Source: Vairimorpha ceranae (lineage: Eukaryota > Microsporidia > Nosematidae). Taken from it: 64,000 nucleotides of DNA. The position numbers and the translations under genes are program-made. Below are positions 30,459-39,600 of this stretch, in pieces. The stretch lies in the NCBI RefSeq assembly GCF_000988165.1, contig NW_020169297.1:117196-181195 (forward strand). Direction: 5' to 3'. Within the stretch, counting starts at the first letter, position 1; every line of letters begins with the position of its first letter. The notes beneath the pieces were generated by a model that worked only from the letters and a program-made list of their open reading frames with translations, searched no databases and had not been told where the DNA came from.

Positions 30459-31121
30459 ATGGGATTTAATTGTCTTTCAAGCATATTTTCAGTTTGCATA
30501 ACTAAAAAGAAAACAAAAAGGGATATTAAAAGAAATGAAGACGACAAGTCTTCAGACTTTACTGTAATTAGCAACAATAAAGAAGATTTAAGTGATGATA
30601 TAATTGACGCATATAGTAAAACTACAAAAAAAGATGTTAATAAAAAAAAGAAATCTGGAGACAAAAGTTTATCTAAATTAAGACAAAATTTAGAACATAA
30701 ACAACTAGATAACTTAGAAAAATCATTAGAGTCTTTATCATTTTCAGACTACGAAGAAAAGTTTAGAAAAAAAAATAAAGAAAAATCATCTTCAAAAACC
30801 AGCAAAAAAAAGAAAGAAGAAAAAAAGAAGAAAAAGGGGAAAAAAGAGATAATACTTAGTCAATCATCTGAAGATTTTGAGTCAGAAGAGAATAAAAAAA
30901 GAATAAATTCTAAAAATAAAACAAAAAAAAGTGCTAAAAACAGAACATTTTTGAGCAAAGATGATCTAGAGAGCATAAAAAAGCGATCTTTAGATTTTGA
31001 TTCTGAAAGTGAAATTTGTTTTTTGGTTAATGAAGCACAGCAACAAAAATTTAATAAAAGTCTTTATAAAAAAATGAAAGCATATTTGATTAATAAAGAA
31101 ATGTCAAAAAAAACAAAGTAA
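30459..31121 (+). CDS. Lys/Ser-rich charged protein, unknown
   Basis: A 220-aa, highly charged protein with long Lys/Glu runs (for example around residues 105-130) and many Ser/Asp clusters that look like casein-kinase-2 sites. The N-terminus MGFNC has Gly2 and Cys5, so lipid modification is possible, but the usual Ser/Thr at the right spacing is missing. Composition suggests a disordered nuclear or nucleolar protein. No family recognised. No CCC box lies near the ATG. Low-complexity composition means the frame could be partly spurious, but it is open end to end. Confidence 0.65.
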   Translation: MGFNCLSSIFSVCITKKKTKRDIKRNEDDKSSDFTVISNNKEDLSDDIIDAYSKTTKKDVNKKKKSGDKSLSKLRQNLEHKQLDNLEKSLESLSFSDYEEKFRKKNKEKSSSKTSKKKKEEKKKKKGKKEIILSQSSEDFESEENKKRINSKNKTKKSAKNRTFLSKDDLESIKKRSLDFDSESEICFLVNEAQQQKFNKSLYKKMKAYLINKEMSKKTK

Positions 31122-31174
31122 ATGCTATACGAACTAGAAAATTAGTAAATAAATAAATTTAAAACATTATACAT

Positions 31175-31966
31175 TTATTCTCTAACTGCATTAGGGTCAA
31201 CCCACGCATTAGCCGAAATAATTGGATTTGATAATTTGTTAATGACGTTGTTAGTTGGAATTAAAACATAAAAGTTTTCAAACATGTCTTCTCTGTTTCC
31301 ATCAAGTAACCTTCTAATCTCAAAAATTTTCTCTAATAAAATTTCTACAACTCTTGCCATATAAACAGCATAAACTACACTTACCTTTTCATGTGGTTGT
31401 TCCAAACAAAAAGAAGCTGCACGTTTTTTTAAATCGCATAAAACACCCACTAAGAAAACTTCAAAAATATTTCGTAGACCTCTGCAATGTAACAAAGTGC
31501 ACAAAACTTGCTTAGGTGTTCCAATTAGTGAATCTTTGCCCTCATAGCAAAATTCAAGGCAAGGTTTTGCATGTTTATCATTGGAATTTCTGATAAATTC
31601 AAAAAAATATTTTAAAAGAGTTTCCAAGGCCAATTCGTCAATTTCTGGATTTCTTTCAGCCAATTTTCTAAAGGCTATTCGTAAAACTACCGCCGCTAAT
31701 GCAGCATCGTGATCAAGAAGAGTGTGTAAAGTACTTGCATCGGATTTAATTGACATAATTGAATCAGTAACTGGTATATAAGAAAAAATTGTTCTTACAA
31801 AATCTTTGCATCCCTCAGGGTTTACATCAAGTAGAATATCTTTATATATAATATTTCTAAATTCTTCTCGCATGCAACTATTACCTAAATTTCCGGAAAT
31901 GTTAAGATTATCAACACACAACCCGCATTTAACAATATTTAAAGCAATTATGAACAATTGTAACAT
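31175..31966 (-). CDS. Secreted helical protein, unknown
   Basis: A 263-aa product with a signal peptide (about residues 1-17). The mature protein is mostly helical with evenly spaced Cys, including LEFCYEGKD and LCTLLHCRGL, suggesting disulphides. No family recognised. As with the secreted gene at 23625-24650, its codons are richer in G and C than the surroundings. CCC box at 31972-31974, five bases before the ATG. The stop lies 53 bp from the stop of the convergent Lys-rich gene. Likely secreted to the wall or host cell, by inference from the signal peptide only. Confidence 0.78.
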   Translation of the reverse strand: MLQLFIIALNIVKCGLCVDNLNISGNLGNSCMREEFRNIIYKDILLDVNPEGCKDFVRTIFSYIPVTDSIMSIKSDASTLHTLLDHDAALAAVVLRIAFRKLAERNPEIDELALETLLKYFFEFIRNSNDKHAKPCLEFCYEGKDSLIGTPKQVLCTLLHCRGLRNIFEVFLVGVLCDLKKRAASFCLEQPHEKVSVVYAVYMARVVEILLEKIFEIRRLLDGNREDMFENFYVLIPTNNVINKLSNPIISANAWVDPNAVRE

Positions 31967-32262
31967 ATTAAGGGATTTGAATTTTTTTCTTTTATACTTT
32001 AAAATTAATTAAAATTATCAAAACAAACAATCAAGAAATACATGAAATAAAATAATAAATTATTCTACGATAATTTTAAATAAATTGTTAAATTTTGTTT
32101 GTTTATTTAATTAAAAAACAAACAAACATTAATACTGATATTTAAACAATTTGTTTAATGATTAAAATACATTTTACAAAATATAAAATTAAATAACATT
32201 TATTTTTTTAAGATGGATTTCTCCTTTTTAATTTTATTAAATGTTTATAGTGAATATCCCAT

Positions 32263-33456
32263 ATGTCATCGGATGAGGGCTGGGAAGAAGTTTATAATGA
32301 TGATTTAAGCATTAAACTAGATACCAAAGAAAAACAAAAGCGTCTACACATAAAATATGATATATTTATTTCCTTGGTAAACATTTTTAAAGAATTTTTA
32401 CAAGATATTAGTATTCCTCAAATAAGTGAATATCTAGATTTTAATATAATAAACAAGATGTATTATCTTTTAAAATCAGAGAATCAACTAGAAAGTACAC
32501 AATTTTATTTTTCAGATTATGTGAAAAATATAAAATACTTTAAATTTCTAAAAGAGCATAACATTTCTTCTAGAATATTTTTTATTATTAACAAGAATAT
32601 TGAATCTTTTTTAGAAATTTCCGTTAACAAAGGAATTATAAAAAATAAAAATAAATACAAAGGTTGTGTTTTTTATATCGATATTAATAATACAATTGAA
32701 GATTATTCTTGGTATTTTAGCACTAATATGAAAAATCATAGCATGTTTTTAGAAGTTTTAAAGCATTTTAAAAATTTGTTTTCTAAACCAAATATTCAGA
32801 ATGAATTTACGGAATTAGATGAAAGAAGACGAAAAGAAATTCCTACTTCTATAATTAAATTTAAAAAGCATCCATTATATTGTTTGGAAAGTTTGTTAAA
32901 AATTAATCAAGTGCTTATAGATAAAAAGTTGATACAAGGGTATTTTAGGGGAGAACCTGTTTTTTTAAAAAAATATATTGTAGATCTTAAATCTGATAAA
33001 TATTTTTACAAACACGGAAAAATACCTAAAAAGATAGACGGAAAAGATGTTTCTCCTTCTAAGATTTATAAGGATTTAAAATTTTACTCCGAAGATCAGG
33101 TTGAAGATATACTGTTAGAAGATATGTCTTTATCTCTTGTACAAGATTATTTGCATCCTAACCACATACCTTTAAATTGTGTGTATATACAAAATGAATA
33201 TGATGAAATAATTTGTAAAAAATTAAAAGTAGATTACAGGCGGTGTTTTGTAGGATTTAACAAGCAGAATCCTATTTACAAAGGGGTTTTTATTTATAAA
33301 AAAGACCTTTTTATTGTGTCTAATTTTATTTTTGAATATTTTGATTTTGTAAAAAAATTAGAAATTAAAGAAAGAATTGAGCAAATAGTTAAAAATTGGG
33401 AAAAACTCACAAAATTGTGCAAAAGATATAAAAAATTAAGAACAAGGCTAGGCTAA
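32263..33456 (+). CDS. RAD4: Rad4/XPC nucleotide excision repair protein
   Basis: A 397-aa protein that in other eukaryotes recognises helix-distorting DNA lesions and opens nucleotide excision repair. The beta-hairpin domains are visible: KKHPLYCLESLLK and GYFRGEPVFLK...V..L.S...FYKHGK (BHD1, about 200-255), a PNHIPLNCVYI block and KKLKVDYRRCFVGF...PIYKGVFI (BHD3, about 305-365). The N-terminal transglutaminase-like domain is short and divergent (about 30-190), so the protein is roughly half the length of yeast Rad4. CCC box at 32258-32260, two bases before the ATG. Confidence 0.88.
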   Translation: MSSDEGWEEVYNDDLSIKLDTKEKQKRLHIKYDIFISLVNIFKEFLQDISIPQISEYLDFNIINKMYYLLKSENQLESTQFYFSDYVKNIKYFKFLKEHNISSRIFFIINKNIESFLEISVNKGIIKNKNKYKGCVFYIDINNTIEDYSWYFSTNMKNHSMFLEVLKHFKNLFSKPNIQNEFTELDERRRKEIPTSIIKFKKHPLYCLESLLKINQVLIDKKLIQGYFRGEPVFLKKYIVDLKSDKYFYKHGKIPKKIDGKDVSPSKIYKDLKFYSEDQVEDILLEDMSLSLVQDYLHPNHIPLNCVYIQNEYDEIICKKLKVDYRRCFVGFNKQNPIYKGVFIYKKDLFIVSNFIFEYFDFVKKLEIKERIEQIVKNWEKLTKLCKRYKKLRTRLG

Positions 33457-33509
33457 AAATTTTATATTCATTTAATTGCGACTAGATTAAAGAGATCTTA
33501 AAGTAATTT

Positions 33510-33782
33510 TTAAATTTCATTTTTCAATATGTTTATTATATCGATTTTATTTTCCATATTTATTATTAAAGTTTTATGTTTATTAGTAAATCCACCTATA
33601 ATTTTTATGTCGGTCTTTTTTATTTTAAAAACTTTACTAAGATATCTACACAATTCAACATTTGCCTTATTGTTTTCTGGTGGCTGATTTATTGCTATTC
33701 TTATTTCATCGTTATCTACACTTTTAACTGCAGTTATTTGAGAGTTTGGAACGACAACAATTTGTAACTTTATGTCTACCAT
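33510..33782 (-). CDS. DUF167/YggU-family small protein
   Basis: A 90-aa member of the UPF0235 (YggU, human C15orf40) family, whose function is unknown. The signature is clear: VVPNSQ near the start, IAINQPPENNKANVELCRYL (the PExxKAN block) and IIGGFTNKHKTLII near the end. The open frame extends 13 codons upstream only to a TTG; the ATG at 33782 follows a CCC box at 33792-33794, so the shorter start is chosen. The gene converges on RAD4; the stops are about 50 bp apart. Confidence 0.9.
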   Translation of the reverse strand: MVDIKLQIVVVPNSQITAVKSVDNDEIRIAINQPPENNKANVELCRYLSKVFKIKKTDIKIIGGFTNKHKTLIINMENKIDIINILKNEI

Positions 33783-33791
33783 TTTATGCAA

Positions 33792-33794
33792 GGG
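33792..33794 (-). promoter_or_regulatory. CCC box deciding the DUF167 start
   Basis: CCC (minus strand) nine bases before the ATG at 33782. The longer frame begins at TTG upstream of the box. Confidence 0.65.
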
Positions 33795-33915
33795 CTGTAT
33801 ATAAAATCCTTCTTTACTCAAATTTTATTCAAAACAAGTTGTTATGCATAGACATTTTAAATATCAATAAATAATAAATACGCATAAATATTTATTTTAT
33901 ATTCACTAACCCATC

Positions 33916-34779
33916 ATGCAAAATAATTATAAATGTCCAACATCTAATTTCGGTAAAAGTGAACAGTGCAATGAATGTCCAAACCAAAGCATATGTGGAA
34001 CAGTTAAACCCGATGATTCGTTACCACTAATATCTGCAAATGTATCACATTTTAAACTTATTTTTTCTATTTTTAGCGGTAAAGGAGGAGTAGGTAAAAG
34101 TACAATTACACGAAATATAGCAGAATTTCTGTCGTTAAAAAATTATAAAGTTTTATTGTTGGATCTAGATCTTTCTGGCCCATCAATACCAAAAATGACA
34201 CATACAGAAGGAGAAATAATAATTGAAAGCAATAAAAGATTTTATCCAGTTAAATTATCAGAAAATTTAGGATGTATTTCTGTAGGATATTTTGCTGACA
34301 GCCAACCCTCTCAAAATTTATTTAGTTCAACATATAAAACTAATACTATAAGAAATATTCTTATAAATGGTGACATTGCAGATTATGAAATATTAATAAT
34401 TGATACACCACCAAATGTAACAGATGAACATTTAGGAATTGTAAATTATCTTAAGTTAAATTTTGCTATTGTTGTTACTACCCCACAATTAATATCTTTT
34501 CAAGATGTTATAAGACAATGTACTTTTTGTTATAAAAATAATATAAAGATTTTAGGGATTATTGAAAACATGAAAGGATTTAGGTGCGAAAAATGTGATA
34601 GTTTACAAGATATTTTTTACAATTCAGATATCGAACAGAAATGTAAAGAAAACAATCTTAATTATATTGGAAGTCTTCCACTAAATATAGAATATGGTAA
34701 AAGTGGGGATAATGGCATATTGATAGATGATCAAATTTTTAGTAAGACTATAGATCTTATAATAAATGAAATCAAATAA
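33916..34779 (+). CDS. NBP35: NBP35-type Fe-S cluster assembly ATPase
   Basis: A 287-aa P-loop scaffold of the cytosolic iron-sulphur assembly pathway. The N-terminal cluster motif Cys7, Cys18, Cys21, Cys27 (x2 and x5 spacing of the last three as in Nbp35) separates it from Cfd1. Deviant Walker A GKGGVGKST lies at 55-63, IIDTPPN at about 161-167, and the C-terminal CxxC at Cys224/227. Fe-S proteins of the DNA replication and repair machinery depend on this pathway. CCC box at 33910-33912. The divergent DUF167 gene starts 134 bp upstream. Confidence 0.95.
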   Translation: MQNNYKCPTSNFGKSEQCNECPNQSICGTVKPDDSLPLISANVSHFKLIFSIFSGKGGVGKSTITRNIAEFLSLKNYKVLLLDLDLSGPSIPKMTHTEGEIIIESNKRFYPVKLSENLGCISVGYFADSQPSQNLFSSTYKTNTIRNILINGDIADYEILIIDTPPNVTDEHLGIVNYLKLNFAIVVTTPQLISFQDVIRQCTFCYKNNIKILGIIENMKGFRCEKCDSLQDIFYNSDIEQKCKENNLNYIGSLPLNIEYGKSGDNGILIDDQIFSKTIDLIINEIK

Positions 34780-34996
34780 TTTATCTGTAAATGTGCATGA
34801 ACTAATCTAAAATGCTATAATATAAACTTTATGTTTATCGATATTAATTGTTTATTGTACAAGAGTTGTGTTCTGTAATATTAAAAAGTTAAACATAATT
34901 AATATAATTTGTGCAAATATATTAATTTTTATACATTATCGTAATTCTGTACTTAAAGTTTTTCAATTTATAAAAAAAGGGCATTGCCGCCATTTA

Positions 34997-35068
34997 TCCT
35001 CGTTGGTCCAGTGGTTAGGATGATAGTCTCTCACACTATCGGCCCGGGTTCGATTCCCGGACGAGGAA
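34997..35068 (+). tRNA. tRNA-Glu (anticodon CTC)
   Basis: A full cloverleaf without intron. The acceptor stem 34997-35003 pairs with 35061-35067 (TCCTCGT/ACGAGGA). The anticodon stem 35023-35027/35035-35039 encloses loop CTCTCAC with anticodon CTC at 35030-35032. The T arm is CCGGG-TTCGATT-CCCGG (35044-35060), and the discriminator is A35068. The D arm region carries an A-box-like sequence (GGTCCAGTGG). A short T run follows and can end Pol III transcription. The element lies directly next to the repeat-rich tract. Confidence 0.97.
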
Positions 35069-35139
35069 TTTTATAGTTTTCTTAAAAAAATCATTGTAAT
35101 TTAAATCGATTATCAAAAGTAAAGAATCCAATGTGTTTT

Positions 35140-35479
35140 TAAATTCTTTGTAGCACTCTTAAAATAGCAACAATGTATATAAAAAGTTTGAATCTGAATA
35201 TTTATTTATTTTTTAACCCTTCTTTTTTCAAAATTGTAAAATTATTTTTATTTTTTATTAAGAACGAGTAGCGTCATTTAAGGTTTTTTCTGTAAGCACG
35301 AAACAATGTTTTTGTGCATTTTCCCTTGCTTTTATTTAGTTTAATTAATATTATATAATGTGTCTATAGCAAATTCTAAATTTTTTATAAAAAAGGTAAT
35401 TTGTAATACAAAATAACAAGTACAAACACAAAGGCACATCATATTTATTATAAAGAAAAAACACACATTATTTTTGTAA
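35140..35479 (+). repeat. Dispersed repeat copy 1 (TATA plus CCC module)
   Basis: A copy of a repeat family found also at 35480, 35801, 39240, 39536 and 50766. The recognisable core has TATATAAAAAGTTTGAATCT (from 35176), then an AT stretch, then TTTTTTAACCCTTCTTTTTT with CCC at 35217-35219. About 240 bp of AT-rich spacer leads to the next copy. The left end, where other copies have a CCCGTTTTAAACGGG palindrome, is worn. No open frame follows the CCC. It could be a solo LTR or another short promoter-bearing element. Confidence 0.65.
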
Positions 35480-35800
35480 TCCCGTTTTAAATGGGACAGC
35501 GTAAGATAGTCAATATATAAAAAAGTTTGAATCTTAACATTTTTTTATTTTTTAACCCTTCTTTTTTCAAATTTTAAAACGTTTTCTTAAATAAATAACA
35601 ATCTTTCATAGTTGATTTTATAATATAAAGCTTAATTTTTAAATAAATTTTTCCTTTAGTTGTTTTCAATTATTCAAATTGTAAAATGTGCATCATTGTC
35701 ATTTTATAATTAAAAGTGTGCAATGTGTTATTTTTAAACAATACATACATACATAAACAAATATATACATAATTTAAACAAAGAAAGCATGTATCGTATT
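35480..35800 (+). repeat. Dispersed repeat copy 2, best preserved
   Basis: Begins with the imperfect palindrome at 35480-35496 (TCCCGTTTTAAATGGGA), then AGCGTAAGATAGT, TATATAA at 35514, GTTTGAATCT, and TTTTTTAACCCTTCTTTTTT with CCC at 35556-35558. The distance from TATA to CCC is 42 bp, as in the other copies (41-42). Spacer sequence continues to the next palindrome at about 35805, giving a unit of about 325 bp arranged in tandem with copies 1 and 3. Confidence 0.7.
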
Positions 35801-35875
35801 TAAGTCCCATTTTAAATAGAATAGCGTTGGCTAGTTTATCTATAAAAAGAATTTATAGTGGAAGAAAAAATAGAT
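35801..35875 (+). repeat. Dispersed repeat copy 3, left end only
   Basis: The degenerate palindrome TCCCATTTTAAATAGAAT (from 35805) is followed by AGCGTTGGCTAGT and TATCTATAAAAAG, then similarity fades before any CCC module. It looks like a truncated unit at the end of the tandem series. Confidence 0.5.
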
Positions 35876-36469
35876 ATAAGTCTAATTTTATTTAATTAAA
35901 AATTTTAGCACGCATGGACAAAAAATGCGTGCATTATGTTATAAATGACATAAATATAGATGATAGTGTTTTAATAAAAAAGATTTTAACACCAAGAGTA
36001 AAACAAAAAAGTTTAAATAAGATTCATTTTATTCTACGATTAAAAAAGAAATTAAATTTTTAGCAATAATAGCATTAAAATTGAAAGTAATGATTCTGTA
36101 AAAATTGTTTTAATGACACTAGTAAAAAAAATGTTCTTTTTAATTAATTTTCTTTTTCTTGCATGTTTACGCTCCTACTCCTTATAGTGTTATAAAAGTA
36201 AACTTATCTAGATTTGATATGCACATCACTTCTTGTATTTTGAATAGTAAAAGCACGTGTATAATTTTATTTTTTAATTTAAAATTACTGACGAAAAATT
36301 TAGCTTTGGCGGGATTTTCGCCAGTATATAAAAATATTTTTTTAAAAAAGCAGCCCTTAAAAGTGAAAACTAATCTTTAATTAAATGTAAATCAAGTAAT
36401 TAAAAGTATATATCTCCGTAACTTCTTTAAATTTATGTAAACCATCTTCTTTTAAATTTTCTCTAGGCT
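35876..36469. other. Repeat-flanking DNA with weak ORF traces
   Basis: Contains a 49-codon plus-strand frame (35914-36063, start MDKKCVHYV) and a second short frame to 36380 that starts only at TTG. Neither has a CCC box or a recognisable motif. They may be parts of a decayed gene or element between the repeats and the MULE relic. Confidence 0.35.
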
Positions 36470-37380
36470 TTGTTTAAATTTAAAATTTCATTTAATATTT
36501 TAACCTTTAATCTTAGTATTTTTGTTTGACGATACTTATCCATTTCATTTAAATAGTAATGATTGCACAAAATTATTAACAATTCTATTAAACTTGGTTG
36601 AGGACCTTTAGCTTCTTTTTTAACGAATAATTAAAACTTTTTAACCATTATTAGTAAAAGGAATATCAAAGATAATTTTCTAATATAAATCATTATTCCT
36701 AAATATATACACAAATACCAATTATTATAATAATGATTTAAAAAATCGTCTACATTCTTCTGATCATACAGAAACTTGCTTTCCCTTACAATTAGTTAAA
36801 AAATTTTTCCCTTTCTTCTTCTACAATGAATACAAAGCAAAGTGAACATTTAACAAAAATTTAAATTTTTTACCTTCTCGATAAAGTTTACTCAATCCCA
36901 GCGCTTTTAATTTACGATATACTGCCCGAGAGTAATGAAAAATACAGAATCTTATCGTCGTTTCACTTATAACATTCTCAATTGATAAATCAAAATCAAT
37001 AATTAAATTATCTATATTATTTATGTCAGAATAGTCGTACAAAATGCCTAAAACTGACTTATAAGAAGATTAACTTTTATCAAGAACAAGAAATATGCAA
37101 AAGGTAAATGTTTAGATTTAACAATAGTAAAAAATACCATGAGTTGGTAAAATCCTCTAAGCGGGTAAAAAAGTACCATCCAATACATAAAGTTTATATT
37201 TTTTTTACTCCTAAAACACTCTTTTGTGTTTAAAGTCCAATTATTCGATGCTTTGAATCAAATTATTGTCAAAATTAACAAACTTAGTGTCTGATCAGAA
37301 AAACAGAACTCATCGGGTATGTGATGGGCAAAAGAAAAAGCATAATTTTTAGTTTGTAAATTTCTATTCTCCTTTTTAAG
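36470..37380 (-). pseudogene. Decayed MULE-type transposase
   Basis: Reading the minus strand across several frames gives ordered fragments of a MULE/FLYWCH-type transposase. From 5': an IPDEF.FSD segment near 37320, an INFMYWMV...YQLMVFF...PFAYFLF block (the TFK...FYQLY...P..YALL core), then FCIFHYSRAVYRKLKALGL at about 36900-36960, matching the conserved CxFHxxQAxxRKxxxLGL motif. DDFLNHYYNNW near 36755 and a PQPSLIELL tail near 36590 follow. Frameshifts and stops separate the parts, so it is inactive. No terminal repeats or target duplications could be assigned. It sits just upstream of a frameshifted secreted-protein gene. Confidence 0.7.
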
Positions 37381-37537
37381 TTATCAATAAAAGAGATTGT
37401 TTGTCGTTCTGATACCAAAATTTACTATCTTATTTAAAAATTATATTTTTATAATAAAAATTTAATTTAAAATAAGAAATTAAATTTTATTTATTTTAGA
37501 TTAATAAAATTTGGTTTTTAGCCCCTTTTATAGTTTA

Positions 37538-39209
37538 ATGAAACTGAAAATAATATGTTTGTTTTTTGCTTATTTAAAATCTAGTAAAAGCATTTATGAA
37601 GATTTATTGAGCATTGTTAAACAGAAAATTAAAACTAAAGACTATTATTTAATTGATTTAGAGAAAAAATACTGCGTCTTTGACACCTGTCTTAACCCCA
37701 GGGGAATTTATTTTTGGGAATGTAAACTAGATGCATCTAATCCCTATTATAATTTTCTCAACTTTGATAAGGCTAAGTATAATACAGCAGATGAAATAAT
37801 TCAAGCAATTTGTGATTTTTATCTTTCAGAAAATTTAAATATATCAAAAAAATCGGAGATTTTTTATAAGATAAGGTTTGCATCAGTATTTGATCATGAT
37901 ATTAGGTTAAAGCTTGAGAATTTTTTTTATAATAGGTTTGAACCCGATTTTTTTGCTAGATTATATGATAGTAACGAACAAAAGCAAATAAGAGAGCTTT
38001 GTTTATTTTTTTCTCGAAGTAGAACGATAGATCTTGACTTTTGCTTTTCTGTTGAAGAATGTTCTTCTGAAGACAGTATCCAATGCTTTGAAGAAGAAAA
38101 CAAGAAACAAATTTCTTTTCCTGTAAAATTAAGAAATTTAGTGCTTTATTTTAAAATTGACGTTAAAGATTTATACACTGTAGAAGAACAATATACAAGT
38201 GAATTAATAAAGTTACATAAAAATAACAGTAAAAACAATAACAGTACAGATATATGCACTTTAATGTGTAAAATTTTTACATTTTCTGATTTTCTGTTAC
38301 ATTCTAAATTATTAAATGATGTAAACAACGATGAGAAAAAACTACCGGGCAGTTTTTGCTATATAATTTTGAGAAGATTTTTTTCTAATGTTATATTTTT
38401 AGAAAAAGTTATATCTTTTGGAACTTAGGTACATTGTTTTGTTATTCTTATGACAAACACTTAGAGATTGAAGGAAATTGTCGGCGCATTTCTAAAGAAT
38501 ATCAAGATTGCATTGAAATTTTAAAATTATTTACAAAAGCCAAGGCCTTTGATTTTGTGCAATACAAAATTACTTTTTACAAATGTAAAAATGAAAATCT
38601 GCTAAATCATTTATTATATAAAATTTGTAAAGGCCCGGGATCTGCATCATATCTTATATTAATGCAAATTTTAGGCCATTATAAGATTTTAAGCGTAAAT
38701 GAAATTATTTTTTTACACAAAGTATAAATAAAAATAATAGAAGGCAAATAATTGCGTTTCTGCAAAACTTTTTTACTAAAGAAAAACTTTCTAAGATTCA
38801 TTTTATGATGACAGTGGAGAGTGAGAAAGTTAATAATTTGTTATACACTCTTATTTATAAAGAAGCTGAGGAGTATTTTAGTATTTATAAAAAGAGCAAT
38901 GTTATTAATATTGAATTTTTTAACGATCTACAAAAGTTTTCCGATTTATATTTATGTCTGAATAATAAAACGTTATATGATTTTTATAGCATCTTACTTG
39001 AAAATTTACGATCTATATTTGCGTCAGGGGAAAAAACATTGTCACAATTATTTGAAAGTATAGCATTACTAACCAATTTAGACGTTAAATACAGCATAGA
39101 AGGAGAGCATGTTTATTTTAATAAAGTAGAAGCTAAGAAAATGTTTCAAATCTTAAATATTGACGATTCCGAGAATTTAGAAAATCACGTTGAAAGTTTA
39201 ATTAAATGA
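37538..39209 (+). pseudogene. Secreted protein gene broken by two frameshifts
   Basis: Three open stretches in different frames follow each other and read as one continuous protein of about 556 aa: 37538-38428, about 38389-38727, and about 38718-39209. The first begins with a signal peptide (start MKLKIICLFFAY) preceded by CCCC at 37522-37525; the ATG at 37538 is used because the upstream extension begins at TTG. The frame changes fall in or near T runs (about 38395-38420 and 38705-38715). No domain recognised. It may be a young pseudogene, an assembly homopolymer error, or, less likely, a slippage-expressed gene. Repeat copies lie 30 bp downstream, and a MULE relic lies upstream. Confidence 0.65.
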
Positions 39210-39239
39210 TTTTAATTTATAAAACTGTAGATTTTTGTC

Positions 39240-39535
39240 TTGCCATGAAGGGGATAACTACTAAACTTGTCTATATATAAAAAATGTAACTCAAAATATT
39301 TATTTATTTTTTAACCCTTCTTTTTTAAAATTTATAAACTATAATTTTGTAAGTAATAACATTATGGTAAAATTTTATTTATTTGTATCCTTTTTGTCGT
39401 ATTTATAATCAAACTTTTAAAAATAATGACACAGTAGAAGTTAATTTATAGTAAAATTTTAAATTTATTAAAAAAAGAGTTATTACAATGACACACTATA
39501 CATTTTGAAAAAATTACATACACTAATATAACTCC
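39240..39535 (+). repeat. Dispersed repeat copy 4
   Basis: Begins with a worn GGGGATAACTACTAAACTTGT (compare GGGATAGCxTAAxCTAGT), TATATAA at 39274, and TTTTTTAACCCTTCTTTTTT with CCC at 39315-39317, 41 bp after TATA. AT-rich spacer follows up to the next palindrome at 39540. It starts 30 bp after the stop of the frameshifted secreted-protein gene, so the unit here is about 290 bp. Confidence 0.65.
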
Positions 39536-39600
39536 GAAATCCCGTTTTTAACGGGATAGCATAAACTAGTGTTAAATAATGTTTTCCTGTATTTTAAAAA
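39536..39600 (+). repeat. Dispersed repeat copy 5, left end
   Basis: A near-perfect palindrome at 39540-39556 (TCCCGTTTTTAACGGGA) followed by TAGCATAAACTAGT. Similarity stops before a TATA or CCC module. It forms the right boundary of copy 4 in a two-unit tandem. Confidence 0.6.

Noticed and set aside
36159..36380. 73-codon plus-strand frame near the repeats
   Set aside because: It begins at TTG, lacks a CCC box and shows no motif.
35480..39600. CRISPR-like or satellite array
   Set aside because: The repeats are long, few and irregularly spaced with no short identical direct repeats; they fit a dispersed element better.
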